Assembly: GCF_030532965.1 (NCBI RefSeq)
Contig: NZ_JAUNKC010000001.1
Span: forward strand, 124,001 to 188,000
Direction: 5' to 3'
DNA length: 64,000 bases
From: Corynebacterium sp.
GTDB taxonomy: Bacteria; Actinomycetota; Actinomycetes; Mycobacteriales; Mycobacteriaceae
Position 1 is the first letter of the stretch; every line of letters begins with the position of its first letter. This document shows, piece by piece, positions 24,722 to 33,739 of the stretch. Position numbers and translations under genes: made by a program. The notes beneath the pieces were generated by a model that was not told the origin of the DNA, ran no database searches, and worked only from the letters and a program-made list of their open reading frames with translations.

Positions 24722-25498
24722 TTAGCTGTGGGTGAAGTTCGGGTCCCGCTTGTCCACGAAGGCGGCCATGCCTTCTTTCTGGTCATGCGAGGCGAATCCG
24801 GAGTGGAATACCCGACGTTCAAAGTCGATTCCTTGCGCCAAGGTGGTTTCAAAAGCGGCGTTGACCACTTCTTTCACCATGATTGCCGCGACCTTCGACT
24901 TGGATGCGATGAGTTCGGCGGTGGTGAGGGCGTCGTCAAGCAATTCCTCGTTCGGAACCACCCGGGTGACCAGGCCGGAGCGTTCAGCCTCATCGGCGCC
25001 CATCATCCGCCCGGTCAAGCACATGTCCATCGCCTTAGATTTCCCGACCGCGCGGGTGAGGCGTTGCGAACCGCCCATTCCGGGGATGACGCCGAGGTTG
25101 ATTTCCGGCTGGCCGAATTTGGCGCTTTCGGCGGCGATGATGAAGTCGCACATCATCGCCAGTTCGCAGCCGCCGCCGAGGGCGTATCCGCTGACCGCCG
25201 CAATGATCGGGGTGCGCAGGCGGGTGAAGTCCTCCCACCCTTTGAACCAGTTGGACATGTACATGTCGGTGGCGGATTTTTCGGACATTTCTTTGATGTC
25301 TGCGCCGGCGGCGAAGGCTTTTTCACTGCCGGTGAGCACCATGCATCCGATGTTGATGTCGTTATCGAACGCGCGGGCGGCGGCAACCACCTCATGCATG
25401 GTGGCGTCGTTGAGGGCGTTGAGTGCCTTGGGACGGTTGAGGGTGATGATCCCCACCCGGCCTCGGGTTTCAACGAGAATATTCTCATAATCGCTCAT
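24722..25498 (-). CDS. Enoyl-CoA hydratase
   Basis: A 258-residue crotonase-fold enzyme that adds water to 2-enoyl-CoA. The oxyanion-hole segments are [10 protein letters not shown] and A-L-G-G-G-C-E-L-A, and both catalytic glutamates are present (Glu 112 in C-E-L-A, Glu 132 in Q-P-E-I-N-L-G). It is the last gene of the mmsA operon, 17 bases after mmsB. In valine breakdown it would hydrate methacrylyl-CoA; in isoleucine breakdown tiglyl-CoA. Confidence 0.9.
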   Translation of the reverse strand: MSDYENILVETRGRVGIITLNRPKALNALNDATMHEVVAAARAFDNDINIGCMVLTGSEKAFAAGADIKEMSEKSATDMYMSNWFKGWEDFTRLRTPIIAAVSGYALGGGCELAMMCDFIIAAESAKFGQPEINLGVIPGMGGSQRLTRAVGKSKAMDMCLTGRMMGADEAERSGLVTRVVPNEELLDDALTTAELIASKSKVAAIMVKEVVNAAFETTLAQGIDFERRVFHSGFASHDQKEGMAAFVDKRDPNFTHS

Positions 25499-25515
25499 CG
25501 GTTTTACCTTATCTT

Positions 25516-26412
25516 TTAAGAGTTTTCCCGGATGGTGTTGATAATGCCGGAGAAATCTTTAGCGGCACCCTCGCCGTCCGCGAACGCTTTGTATATTTCC
25601 ACTGCCAGACTACCCATCTTCGCGTCGGTGCCGGTTTGCGAGATGGCGTTCGCGGCCAATCCCAAATCCTTGGACATCAACGCACCGGCGAAACCGGGCT
25701 GGAAATCCCGGTTCGCGGGGCTGGTTGGTACCGGACCAGGCACCGGGCAGTTAGTATTGAGCGCCCAGCAGCTTGCGGTAGCGGTGGAGGCAACATCGAA
25801 GAATACTTGGGGGTCCACGCCGAGGGATTCAGCGAGAACAAACGCCTCCGACACTCCGATCATGGAGATGGCCAGCACCATGTTATTGCAGATCTTGACC
25901 GCCTGACCGGCCCCGGATTCACCGCAGTGGATGATGTTTTTGCCCATTGCTTCCAGGACTGGTTTCGCGGCGGTGAAGCCTTCGTCGCTGGCCCCGACCA
26001 TGAAGGTAAGGGTGGCGTTCTGCGCCCCGACGATGCCGCCCGAAACGGGGGCGTCGATGCCTGGTCGGTGACCGGCGTCGGCCGCCATGTGCGAGGCTTC
26101 CCGCGCGTCGGCGACGTCCACGGTGGAGCAATCGATAAACAGTGCCCCGGCGGGTGCGGCCTTGAGGAAACCGTCCTCGCCACCGTAGGCGGCTTTAAGA
26201 ATGTTGCCATTGGGCAGCATGGTTATCACGACATCAGCGTTCGCGACTGCCTCCGCGCCGGTGGCGCAGGCAATGACCCCAGCAGCTTCGGCATTGTTAC
26301 GGGCGGCTTCGACTGGGTCGAAACCGTAGACCGTGTAGCCAGCCTTGACCAGGTTTCCAGCCATTGGGCCGCCCATGTTTCCCAGACCGATGAAAGCTAC
26401 ATTGTTAGCCAT
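25516..26412 (-). CDS. mmsB: 3-hydroxyisobutyrate dehydrogenase
   Basis: A 298-residue NAD-dependent dehydrogenase of the beta-hydroxyacid family. The N-terminal Rossmann motif is G-L-G-N-M-G-G-P-M, the substrate-binding motif [11 protein letters not shown] at 120-130 and the catalytic Lys 173 in [11 protein letters not shown]. It oxidises 3-hydroxyisobutyrate to methylmalonate semialdehyde, the substrate of MmsA in the same operon. Spacing to its neighbours is 17 and 41 bases. Confidence 0.92.
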   Translation of the reverse strand: MANNVAFIGLGNMGGPMAGNLVKAGYTVYGFDPVEAARNNAEAAGVIACATGAEAVANADVVITMLPNGNILKAAYGGEDGFLKAAPAGALFIDCSTVDVADAREASHMAADAGHRPGIDAPVSGGIVGAQNATLTFMVGASDEGFTAAKPVLEAMGKNIIHCGESGAGQAVKICNNMVLAISMIGVSEAFVLAESLGVDPQVFFDVASTATASCWALNTNCPVPGPVPTSPANRDFQPGFAGALMSKDLGLAANAISQTGTDAKMGSLAVEIYKAFADGEGAAKDFSGIINTIRENS

Positions 26413-26453
26413 ACTTTTTCCTTATCTGTTGTTGCTTACTGGTGCACTGATTG

Positions 26454-27497
26454 TTAGGTCAGGTTCAGCGGCGGAATCCTGCTGTCGCGCAGCTCGCCTA
26501 CGATGGCGGCCACGCTGTCGTCGCTGACTTCATCGAGTGTGGCCGGACGCCATGTGGGGTTGCGGTCTTTGTCCACCACTTGGGCGCGCACGCCTTCGAC
26601 GAAATCGGGTTCGCGGTGCATGTTATTGGAAACCCGGTATTCTTCCTCCAAGGCTTCGGCGAGGCTCATGGTGGCGGCGCGGCGGATGGATTCCAAAGTA
26701 ACCTTCACGGCGGTTGGGCTATTGCGGCGAATGCGTTGTGCGGCATCGCGTGCCCAATCGGAATCCACGGCATCTAAGTGTTCAAGGATTTCGGCTACGG
26801 AACCAGCCTGGTAGGCGGCCGTGATCTCCGATTGCTTGCCGTCGAATGCTTCGCCTGCCGGGCGGGCGAATTCCGCGATGCTGTCTGGGGAACCAGTTTG
26901 GCACAGCTTGTCGACGAGCGCCGGGAGGTCATCCTGCGGAACGTAGTAATCCGCCATGTTCGCTGCGATCGCCTCCGGGGCACCGACGTGGATTCCGGTA
27001 AGCCCCAAATGAATGCCCAGGTTATCTGGGGCGTGCGATAGCAGGAATGAACCGCCCACGTCGGGGACGAATCCAATCCCAGTTTCCGGCATACCCACCC
27101 GGGTGTTATCGGTCACGATCCGGTGGGAGCCGTGTGCCGAAACCCCGATGCCACCGCCGAGGACGATTCCGGTCATGAGCGCGACATACGGCTTGGGATA
27201 TTCGGAAATCGCGAGGTTAAGTTGGTATTCGTCGTGCCAGAACTTCGCCCCCTCAAGGCCGTTGTCACGCGCATCGTTATAGAGCGCGATGATGTCGCCA
27301 CCGGCGCACAGGCCCCGCTCCCCCGCCCCCTGAAGGATTACGAGTTCAACGGCGTCGTTGTCCTGGTAATCCTTCAGAGCCTTCGCCATGAGCCCCACCA
27401 TGTTGTGGTTGAGCGCGTTCATGGCCTTGGGTCGGTTGAGGGTGATGATTCCCGCTTTGCCCCGGATTTCGGTTAAGACTTCTGGGGCGTCGGTCAT
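26454..27497 (-). CDS. 3-hydroxyisobutyryl-CoA hydrolase
   Basis: A 347-residue crotonase-superfamily thioesterase. N-terminal N-R-P-K-A-M-N-A-L-N, oxyanion loop L-C-A-G-G-D-I, G-I-V-L-G-G-G-I-G-V-S, and the hydrolase signature M-P-E-T-G-I-G-F-V-P-D-V-G with Glu 138 and Asp 146; the extended C-terminal region (D-P-x-F-x-E-G-V-R-A type near the end) is also diagnostic. It frees 3-hydroxyisobutyrate for MmsB. Its ATG overlaps the mmsA stop (ATGA), so translation is coupled. Confidence 0.9.
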   Translation of the reverse strand: MTDAPEVLTEIRGKAGIITLNRPKAMNALNHNMVGLMAKALKDYQDNDAVELVILQGAGERGLCAGGDIIALYNDARDNGLEGAKFWHDEYQLNLAISEYPKPYVALMTGIVLGGGIGVSAHGSHRIVTDNTRVGMPETGIGFVPDVGGSFLLSHAPDNLGIHLGLTGIHVGAPEAIAANMADYYVPQDDLPALVDKLCQTGSPDSIAEFARPAGEAFDGKQSEITAAYQAGSVAEILEHLDAVDSDWARDAAQRIRRNSPTAVKVTLESIRRAATMSLAEALEEEYRVSNNMHREPDFVEGVRAQVVDKDRNPTWRPATLDEVSDDSVAAIVGELRDSRIPPLNLT

Positions 27498-28999
27498 GAT
27501 TGGTCACCTAACGGCATGATGAACTTCGCGCCGGTGGATGGCTCGGACGGCCAGCGTTCGGTGACGGTCTTAGTCTTGGTGTAGAAGCGGAAAGCGTCCG
27601 GGCCGTGCTGGTTGAGGTCGCCGAAGCCGGATGCCTTCCAGCCGCCGAAGGTGTAGTAGCCGATCGGCACCGGGATGGGGACGTTGATGCCCACCATGCC
27701 GACCTGCACCCGGGCGGCAAAGTCGCGGGCGGCACCACCGTTATTGGTCATGATCGCAACACCATTGCCGTACTCATGGTCGTTGACCAGCTTGAGGGCT
27801 TCTTCGTAGTCGGATACGCGGACGATGCACAGCACTGGGCCGAAGATTTCGTCGGTGTAGATGGACATGTCGGCGGTTACGTTGTCGAACAGGCTTGGGC
27901 CGATGAAGAAGCCCGCCTCGTGTCCTGGAACTACCAGGTCGCGGCCGTCGACGACGAGTTCAGCGCCGGCGTCGACGCCTTCACCGATGTAGCGACGTAC
28001 CCGGTCGAGGGCGTCGCGGCCAACCAGCGGGCCGTAGTCGGCGTTCGGGTCATCGTATGCGCCGACCTTGAGGTTGGCGATGCGTTCGGTGAGCTTTTCG
28101 ACGAGTGCGTCTGCGGTTTCCTTTCCTACCGGCAATGCCACCGACAACGCCATGCACCGCTCACCGGCGGAACCGTAAGCGGCACCGACCAGGGCGTCCG
28201 CCACCTGGTCGAGGTCTGCGTCCGGCATGATGATGCAGTGGTTCTTTGCACCGCCGAAGCACTGCGCCCGCTTGCCGAGTTCAGCGGCGCGGGAGAAGAT
28301 CGACTGCGCAATCGGGGTGGAACCGACGAAGCCATAGGCGCGAACCCGTGGGTCTTCCATCAACGCATCGACTGCGGTGCGATCGCCGTTGACGACATTG
28401 AAGATACCGTCAGGCAAGCCTGCTTCGGAGGCTAACTCCGCCAACCGGAATGGTACGCTTGGGCAGCGCTCCGATGGCTTGAGAATGAAGGCGTTACCAG
28501 CAGCAATCGCAGGCCCGAGCTTCCACAGTGGAATCATCGCGGGGAAGTTAAACGGGGTGATGCCAGCAACCACGCCGAGAGGCTGACGCATGGAATAGGT
28601 GTCGATTCCGGTGCCCACCGAGTCGGAATACTCGCCCTTGAGCAAGTGCGGCGCCCCCATTGCAAATTCGAGAACGTCCAGGCCGCGTTCGATGTCACCC
28701 TTGGCGTCGGCGAGAACCTTGCCGTGTTCAGAGGACAGCAGCGCAGCCAATTCATCCATGTTCTCGCGGATGAGTTCAACGAATTTTCCGAGAATGCGTG
28801 CCCGGCGCTGCGGGTTGGTGGCCGCCCACTTAGGCTGCGCAGCTGCGGCAACGTCGATTGCGTTGGTTACTTCGTCGCGGGTTGCCAGCGCCACCCGCGC
28901 TTGCACTGCGCCTTCCGCCGGATTGTAGACATCACCGAAGCGGTTTGAGGTGCCGGTTACGGTTTCACCGCCGATATAGTGGTGGACTTCACGGGTCAT
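27494..28999 (-). CDS. mmsA: CoA-acylating methylmalonate-semialdehyde dehydrogenase
   Basis: A 501-residue aldehyde dehydrogenase that turns methylmalonate semialdehyde, NAD and CoA into propionyl-CoA. Family marks: F-N-F-P-A-M-I-P-L-W-K, F-V-G-S-T-P-I-A, C-F-G-G-A-K-N-H and the active Cys 282 in G-E-R-C-M-A. The start at 28999 has GGAGG six bases upstream; the frame upstream of it is not conserved-looking. First gene of a four-gene operon (mmsA, hydrolase, mmsB, hydratase). The perfect palindrome at 29074-29091 lies before it. Confidence 0.93.
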   Translation of the reverse strand: MTREVHHYIGGETVTGTSNRFGDVYNPAEGAVQARVALATRDEVTNAIDVAAAAQPKWAATNPQRRARILGKFVELIRENMDELAALLSSEHGKVLADAKGDIERGLDVLEFAMGAPHLLKGEYSDSVGTGIDTYSMRQPLGVVAGITPFNFPAMIPLWKLGPAIAAGNAFILKPSERCPSVPFRLAELASEAGLPDGIFNVVNGDRTAVDALMEDPRVRAYGFVGSTPIAQSIFSRAAELGKRAQCFGGAKNHCIIMPDADLDQVADALVGAAYGSAGERCMALSVALPVGKETADALVEKLTERIANLKVGAYDDPNADYGPLVGRDALDRVRRYIGEGVDAGAELVVDGRDLVVPGHEAGFFIGPSLFDNVTADMSIYTDEIFGPVLCIVRVSDYEEALKLVNDHEYGNGVAIMTNNGGAARDFAARVQVGMVGINVPIPVPIGYYTFGGWKASGFGDLNQHGPDAFRFYTKTKTVTERWPSEPSTGAKFIMPLGDQS

Positions 29000-29073
29000 G
29001 GAAAACCTCCAAATTTTGGGCCAAATTATGTGTTTCAGATAACAACGTCTTGCGACTTGAGTCACAGTATAAC

Positions 29074-29091
29074 TATTTCAAAGTTGAAATA
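29074..29091. promoter_or_regulatory. Perfect 18-base palindrome upstream of mmsA
   Basis: TATTTCAA-AG-TTGAAATA is an exact inverted repeat, 75-92 bases before the mmsA start. Read on the minus strand it is followed closely by TATACT, a good -10 box, so occupancy would repress. A 15/18 match lies before the acyl-CoA synthetase at 20840. Confidence 0.6.
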
Positions 29092-29116
29092 CTAGGGTTT
29101 TCGAAAAAACCTAAAA

Positions 29117-30292
29117 TTACGCCTCCAATAGCAAGGCTTCCCCTTGCCCACCACCCCCGCATAACGCCAACCCAGCCTTCGTACCGCGCTTTTGCTGCAA
29201 CATATGAGCTGCGTGAACAACCAGGCGCGCCCCGGATGCCCCGACCGGGTGCCCCAGCGCGATAGCTCCCCCCTCTTCATTAACGTTTTCTACATCGACC
29301 CCGAGTTCCATGGCGCTTTGCACCGTCACCGCAGCAAATGCCTCATTGATTTCCACCACATCCAGGTCCGCGATATCCCACCCTTGGCGGGCCAAGGCTA
29401 CCTCAAGGGCGCGTGCCGGTTTGGCCTGCAAGGAATGATCCGGTCCTGCAATCTGACCCGGCGCGCGCACCGTTGCCAGCACCGGCCAGCCGTTTTCTTG
29501 AGCCACTTCTCGGGTGGTTAACACGCAGGCTGCGGCACCATCGGTAATTTGCGAAGAGTTTCCCGCCGTCACGGTCCCATCCGGCGTAAACGCTGGCCGC
29601 AGGCTACTTAAGCTATCGATTGTGGTTTCCGGCCGCACGCCTTCGTCGACAAGCACCTCGCCCTTTTTCGTTATCACTGGGACGATCTCAGCATCAAAGA
29701 GCCCGGCCTCCTGTGCCGCGTGCGCCCGCTGATGGGATCGTGCCGCGCATTCGTCCTGCTCCTGCCGGTCGAGGGGGTACGTCAGGCTGAAGGATTCGGT
29801 GAGCACCCCCATCGATTCGCCGCTACCGGCGGCCGAGAGCGCATCGAAGGCCATGTGGTCTTCGGTTGCCGCTGGCCCGTATTTATATCCCCGGCGCGCC
29901 CCTAAGAGCAGATGCGGCGCGAGCGACATTGATTCCATTCCGCCAGCTACCACCACCTGCGCTTCGCCGGTTCGTAGCAGCCGGGCCGCGTCGATTACTG
30001 CGGTCAGCCCGGACAGGCAGACTTTATTGATGGTTAAGGTATGAGCCTCTTCACGCACCCCGGCGCCGAGCGCCGCCTGCTTGGTCGGGTTTTGCCCCAC
30101 CCCCGCCTGGAGAACCTGTCCCATGATGACCGCGTCGATTGTATCCCCCGGCACGCCCGCTTGTTCCAGTGCGCCCCGGATCGCGATCGCGCCGAGCTCC
30201 GTGGCCGGGATTGTCGATAATCCGCCGAGCAGTTTGCCAAAGGGGGTTCGGGCCGCCCCCACGATTACGACGTCAGAACTTTGGTGCGTCAT
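29117..30292 (-). CDS. Acetyl-CoA C-acyltransferase (thiolase)
   Basis: A 391-residue thiolase. Active-site Cys 92 is in N-K-V-C-L-S-G-L, the second motif is N-E-A-F-A, the His motif A-L-G-H-P-V-G-A-S-G-A-R and the final Cys motif L-C-G-G-G-G-Q-G. It splits 3-ketoacyl-CoA (for example 2-methylacetoacetyl-CoA from isoleucine to acetyl-CoA and propionyl-CoA) or works in reverse. I prefer ATG 30292 over GTG 30301 because GAGGTGG fits it better. 117 bases separate it from mmsA, with an operator between, so the two may have separate promoters. Confidence 0.9.
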   Translation of the reverse strand: MTHQSSDVVIVGAARTPFGKLLGGLSTIPATELGAIAIRGALEQAGVPGDTIDAVIMGQVLQAGVGQNPTKQAALGAGVREEAHTLTINKVCLSGLTAVIDAARLLRTGEAQVVVAGGMESMSLAPHLLLGARRGYKYGPAATEDHMAFDALSAAGSGESMGVLTESFSLTYPLDRQEQDECAARSHQRAHAAQEAGLFDAEIVPVITKKGEVLVDEGVRPETTIDSLSSLRPAFTPDGTVTAGNSSQITDGAAACVLTTREVAQENGWPVLATVRAPGQIAGPDHSLQAKPARALEVALARQGWDIADLDVVEINEAFAAVTVQSAMELGVDVENVNEEGGAIALGHPVGASGARLVVHAAHMLQQKRGTKAGLALCGGGGQGEALLLEA

Positions 30293-30317
30293 GCACGCCA
30301 CCTCACAATCTTCAATG

Positions 30318-30343
30318 TGTACGAATTTTGTCTTTATCGTACA
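30318..30343. promoter_or_regulatory. TGTACGA-N12-TCGTACA inverted repeat upstream of thiolase
   Basis: Perfect 7-base arms spaced by 12 bases, 26-51 bases before the thiolase start. GTACGA also occurs near 20000 in front of the acyl-CoA dehydrogenase. Form and position suit a TetR-type operator. Confidence 0.4.
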
Positions 30344-30388
30344 GTTACCGTGTGGTGCGCGCCACTGCTTTTAGCTACGGATTGTTTT

Positions 30389-31042
30389 TTACAGATGCAG
30401 AATACCCATCACGATGAGCACCACCGCCACCAGGTAACCAGCCACGGCGTTGGCTTGTTCTTTATGGGTCCGTACTCGTTCAAATAGTCGGCCTAATCCA
30501 CTATTTGGTGCCCGACGCACGATCCCCACCGCCACTGCGGTCGCCGCCGGGAGCGACAGCGCCAGGCTTGCGTAGAAGATCATTCCCACGTAGCGCACGG
30601 CGACTGAGAAATCTCCGGCGCTGAGCACCGCGATGCCGGCAAAGAACGGAGCTGAGGTTGCCGATTGCACCAGACCTAAGATCAAACCTGCAACAAACGT
30701 CTTGATCGAGGGGCGCTGCAGCGGCGGCAGCAGTTTCGCCATCAGCGCCGAGGAATCCCCGCCCCGCCACGTAAGAATGGCACTTGCCACACCCACGATG
30801 ATGAGGATAATGCCGAACGCGGGCGATTCCACCAGCCGTTTGACGGGTTCACCGATCCCATCGAAGACGAACATTGTAAACAGGGCCAGCAGGAAGACCC
30901 CCAGCCAGTCGCCCACTACCAAAAGAAAAGCTATTCGGTTGTAGCGCGCTGCGGCTGGCAGCATAACGCCGATGGCGACGATGACCCCGATAAGTAATAC
31001 GTTGATGGAATCTAACAGGGCGTAGGTCACCGCATGCCACAT
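30389..31042 (-). CDS. Polytopic membrane protein, GAP/LysE-like
   Basis: A 217-residue integral membrane protein with about six hydrophobic segments (for example I-N-V-L-L-I-G-V-I-V-A-I-G-V-M-L near 13-28, L-L-V-V-G-D-W-L-G-V-F-L-L-A-L-F near 40-55, and T-F-V-A-G-L-I-L-G-L-V-Q near 114-125). Placement of D-W and Q-S residues in the helices recalls the GAP (Sap-like) membrane family of actinobacteria, but the assignment is tentative. It is transcribed on its own, 96 bases downstream of the thiolase start region. Confidence 0.6.
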   Translation of the reverse strand: MWHAVTYALLDSINVLLIGVIVAIGVMLPAAARYNRIAFLLVVGDWLGVFLLALFTMFVFDGIGEPVKRLVESPAFGIILIIVGVASAILTWRGGDSSALMAKLLPPLQRPSIKTFVAGLILGLVQSATSAPFFAGIAVLSAGDFSVAVRYVGMIFYASLALSLPAATAVAVGIVRRAPNSGLGRLFERVRTHKEQANAVAGYLVAVVLIVMGILHL

Positions 31043-31162
31043 AGAAGCTAATCCTTAAACTTTCTCTTAATCGGTTCGTGGCCATGACTTTTTAAGTATG
31101 ACCACACCAGCCAGGACACTGCCGAAAATCCACACTGCGGACGTTGACTGCGCCTTGACGTA

Positions 31163-31310
31163 TCCCCATAGTGTAGCCCCCGGCACGCCACCACAACATT
31201 GGGCGGGAAAGCCCCTGCTTCGATGGGCCGTTTGGCCCCCTTGCTTGTCGACGCCGCTGCGGCGCACCCCCGTTCGGTCCGGCACGCCAGCGTCGAAAAG
31301 CGAAAACCGC
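31163..31310. repeat. Probable dispersed intergenic element with a hairpin
   Basis: The 488-base gap 31043-31530 has no supported gene. Within it, TTGCTTGTCGACGC at 31241-31254 pairs with GCGTCGAAAAGCGAA at 31290-31304, and a small GGGCC-GTTT-GGCCC stem precedes it at 31227-31240. Read on the minus strand the region spells a phrase (H-R-S-R-G-F-P-A-Q-C-C-G-G-V-P-G-A) that I remember as recurring in short hypothetical corynebacterial proteins, which usually signals a non-coding repeat wrongly called as genes. That memory needs checking. Confidence 0.4.
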
Positions 31311-31530
31311 ACTATATGGTTCACACCGCGCACAAAAGGTGTGACGGATTAAACCCGTAATCTTTGGAAACTAATACCCCCATTCCAAACACTAAAACCT
31401 TAAAGTGCACTAATATCTTGGGGGTACGTGCGGCACACACTGTCGCACCTGCACTGGACTTTTTCACTATTGTAAGTCCGATCTGATTCTCACCTATCCA
31501 CACTTTTAAGCTGCAAGGAAAAACTCCCAC

Positions 31531-32961
31531 ATGGCTCAGGACTGGAATGAAAAACTCGAATCGGCGCAACAGATGCTGCCGCTGATTCACACCTTACACC
31601 GCACCAATAACGTTGTGACCTCCATCTTTGGTCGGCTGCTGATCGACGTCACCGATATCGACATCATCAAAGCACACCGCTATTCGCGGCTCGCAACCGA
31701 CACTGAGCTTTCTCCCCGCGACACCCTGCCGATCTTGCAGGCGCTAGCTGAGCTCAATCTCGGTTCCGCCTCCATCGATCTCGGCAGCCTGGCGGTAAAG
31801 TACGCCGAAACCGGCGGCGACCTCACCCAGTTCCTCCGCACCGAATTGGCGGACGTCATTGACGGTACGTCCACGCCTGAGTCTCGCGACGTTGTTCTTT
31901 ACGGCTTCGGCCGCATCGGTCGCCTTCTGGCACGGATCCTCATTTCCCGGGAGGCTGCCTACGGTTCCGTGAAACTACGGGCGGTCGTCGTACGCAAGAA
32001 TGGCGATAAGGACCTCCAGAAGCGGGCGTCGCTGCTGCGCCGCGACTCGGTGCACGGCGCGTTTAACGGAACCATCACCGTCGATGAGGAAAACAATGTT
32101 ATCTGGGCCAACGGCACCAAGATTCAGGTGATTTATTCCAATGACCCGGCAACCGTCGATTACACCGCCTACGGCATTTCTGACGCCATCGTCGTTGATA
32201 ACACCGGCCGGTGGCGCGATCGGGAAGGTTTAAGCCAGCATCTGAAGTCCAAGGGCGTTGCCCGCGTTATCCTCACCGCACCGGGTAAGGGCGATTTGAA
32301 GAACGTGGTGTATGGCATCAACCACGATGACATCACCGATGCTGATGAAATCATCACCGCAGCTTCCTGCACCACCAATGCAATCACCCCGGTTCTGAAG
32401 GTGCTCAACGACCACTACGGCGTGAAGTATGGGCATGTGGAAACCGTCCACTCCTTTACCAACGACCAGAACCTCATTGATAACTTCCACAAGGGCGAAC
32501 GACGCGGCCGCGCAGCCGGTTTGAACATGGTGCTTACCGAAACCGGTGCAGCCAAGGCGGTATCTAAGGCACTTCCAGAGTTGGAAGGCAAGCTGACCGG
32601 TAATGCAATTCGGGTACCTACCCCGGATGTGTCCATGGCGGTGCTCAACCTCACCTTGGAAAAGGAAGTAACCCGCGATGAGGTCAACGCGTTGATGGAT
32701 CGGGTGGCGCTTTTCTCCAACCTTCGGCAGCAGATTTCCTATATCCAGTCCCCGGAGGTGGTATCCACCGACTTCGTGGGCACCACCCACGCTGGCATCG
32801 TTGATGGCCTAGCCACCATCGCCAACGGAAACCACTTGGTGCTCTATGTTTGGTACGACAATGAGTTCGGCTATTCCAACCAGGTAGTACGCATCGTTGA
32901 GGAAGTAGCTGGCGCACGCCCCATCGTCTTGCCGCAGCGCATCGATCAAAAGGAGCTCTAG
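31531..32961 (+). CDS. gapB: Glyceraldehyde-3-phosphate dehydrogenase, long GapB type
   Basis: A 476-residue GAPDH. About 117 extra residues precede the Rossmann motif Y-G-F-G-R-I-G-R at 124-131; this long N-terminus is typical of the corynebacterial GapB/GapX, which in C. glutamicum favours the gluconeogenic direction with NADP. Active Cys 280 is in A-A-S-C-T-T-N, and the C-terminal W-Y-D-N-E-F-G-Y-S is intact. AAGGA precedes the ATG. Presence of this isoenzyme fits growth on acetate, propionate or branched acyl-CoA made by neighbouring genes. NADP preference is not provable from sequence alone. Confidence 0.92.
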   Translation: MAQDWNEKLESAQQMLPLIHTLHRTNNVVTSIFGRLLIDVTDIDIIKAHRYSRLATDTELSPRDTLPILQALAELNLGSASIDLGSLAVKYAETGGDLTQFLRTELADVIDGTSTPESRDVVLYGFGRIGRLLARILISREAAYGSVKLRAVVVRKNGDKDLQKRASLLRRDSVHGAFNGTITVDEENNVIWANGTKIQVIYSNDPATVDYTAYGISDAIVVDNTGRWRDREGLSQHLKSKGVARVILTAPGKGDLKNVVYGINHDDITDADEIITAASCTTNAITPVLKVLNDHYGVKYGHVETVHSFTNDQNLIDNFHKGERRGRAAGLNMVLTETGAAKAVSKALPELEGKLTGNAIRVPTPDVSMAVLNLTLEKEVTRDEVNALMDRVALFSNLRQQISYIQSPEVVSTDFVGTTHAGIVDGLATIANGNHLVLYVWYDNEFGYSNQVVRIVEEVAGARPIVLPQRIDQKEL

Positions 32962-32980
32962 CTAGTTCTTCTCCTTCACG

Positions 32981-33040
32981 GCCGCCCCGTCGTCTCCAAC
33001 CATTTTTAAGCTACGGCCGTAGTTCCTATGGCGGGGCGGC
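32981..33040 (+). other. Stem-loop downstream of gapB
   Basis: GCCGCCCCG (32981-32989) pairs with CGGGGCGGC (33032-33040); the loop holds the palindrome CTACGGCCGTAG (33011-33022). There is no T-run, so it may be a 3' mRNA stabiliser or weak terminator. Confidence 0.4.
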
Positions 33041-33069
33041 TTGCCGCATTGTAACGACAGATTTCGTGG

Positions 33070-33720
33070 ATGTCACCGAAACCAGCGCCGCCTACTGGCG
33101 CTATGAGTAGCGTTCTTCATCTTTCTCCCACCATGTCTTCTCCCACCCCGCCACTGTTGCGCTACGGCTTGGCCTACGCCGCCAGCTGCCGCAGCGGCCA
33201 CGAAATGGAAGTACCGCCACCTGCCACCGCAGCGAATCTGGCGGCGATTTTAAACCGTTACCCGCTTGCGCCACCGGAGCTGCTGGACTTGTACCGCCAC
33301 GTTGACGGCACGTGGCCGCCACCATCGACCTCCGGGCCTGGGCTTCCGCTTTTTCGGTGGCCAACCAACAACGCGGCAAGTTTGCTGCCCAGCTGGGCAG
33401 TACTCGACGGCGCCGATTTCTCGCATCCCCGATCCCGGGGTGACAAGTCGGCTGGCACTATTGGTGAGCTTTTCGACGCCAGACTGCCGGAACATTTCGA
33501 TCCTCGTATCGATCCCACTGTTCCGCTCTCTCATTGGTTGTGGTTTGGAACCGATGGTGTGAGCACGGAACTGTTTATCGATTTTCACCCCGGCCCAGGT
33601 GGGGTGTGTGGGCAGATAATCAACCCCATTGCGGGTGTTGTGTATGCGTCGAAATTCACAGTGTTCCTGGATACCTGCGTGCGGCATTATCATGAGCTTT
33701 TGTCAGCTCCACCCAGCTAG
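33070..33720 (+). CDS. SMI1/KNR4-like (SUKH) protein
   Basis: 216 residues, start uncertain (ATG 33070, 33103 or 33133; none has a good ribosome site). The middle and end resemble SMI1/KNR4 proteins: Y-P-L-A-P-P-E-L-L-D-L-Y-R-H-V-D-G near residue 65, then a W-L-W-F-G-T-D-G-V-S motif, an I-D-F-H-P-G-P-G-G strand and a C-terminal helix K-F-T-V-F-L-D-T-C-V-R-H-Y-H-E-L-L. In bacteria this fold is often an immunity protein against a polymorphic toxin or an adaptor. No toxin gene is seen here. It lies 19 bases before the next gene. Confidence 0.6.
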   Translation: MSPKPAPPTGAMSSVLHLSPTMSSPTPPLLRYGLAYAASCRSGHEMEVPPPATAANLAAILNRYPLAPPELLDLYRHVDGTWPPPSTSGPGLPLFRWPTNNAASLLPSWAVLDGADFSHPRSRGDKSAGTIGELFDARLPEHFDPRIDPTVPLSHWLWFGTDGVSTELFIDFHPGPGGVCGQIINPIAGVVYASKFTVFLDTCVRHYHELLSAPPS

Positions 33721-33739
33721 CCCTAGGAGGCGAAACCTA

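Noticed and set aside
31067..31333. An 88-codon minus-strand frame upstream of the GAP-like membrane gene
   Set aside because: The translation looks like a non-coding repeat rather than a protein; the start of the frame is not supported and it overlaps a hairpin.
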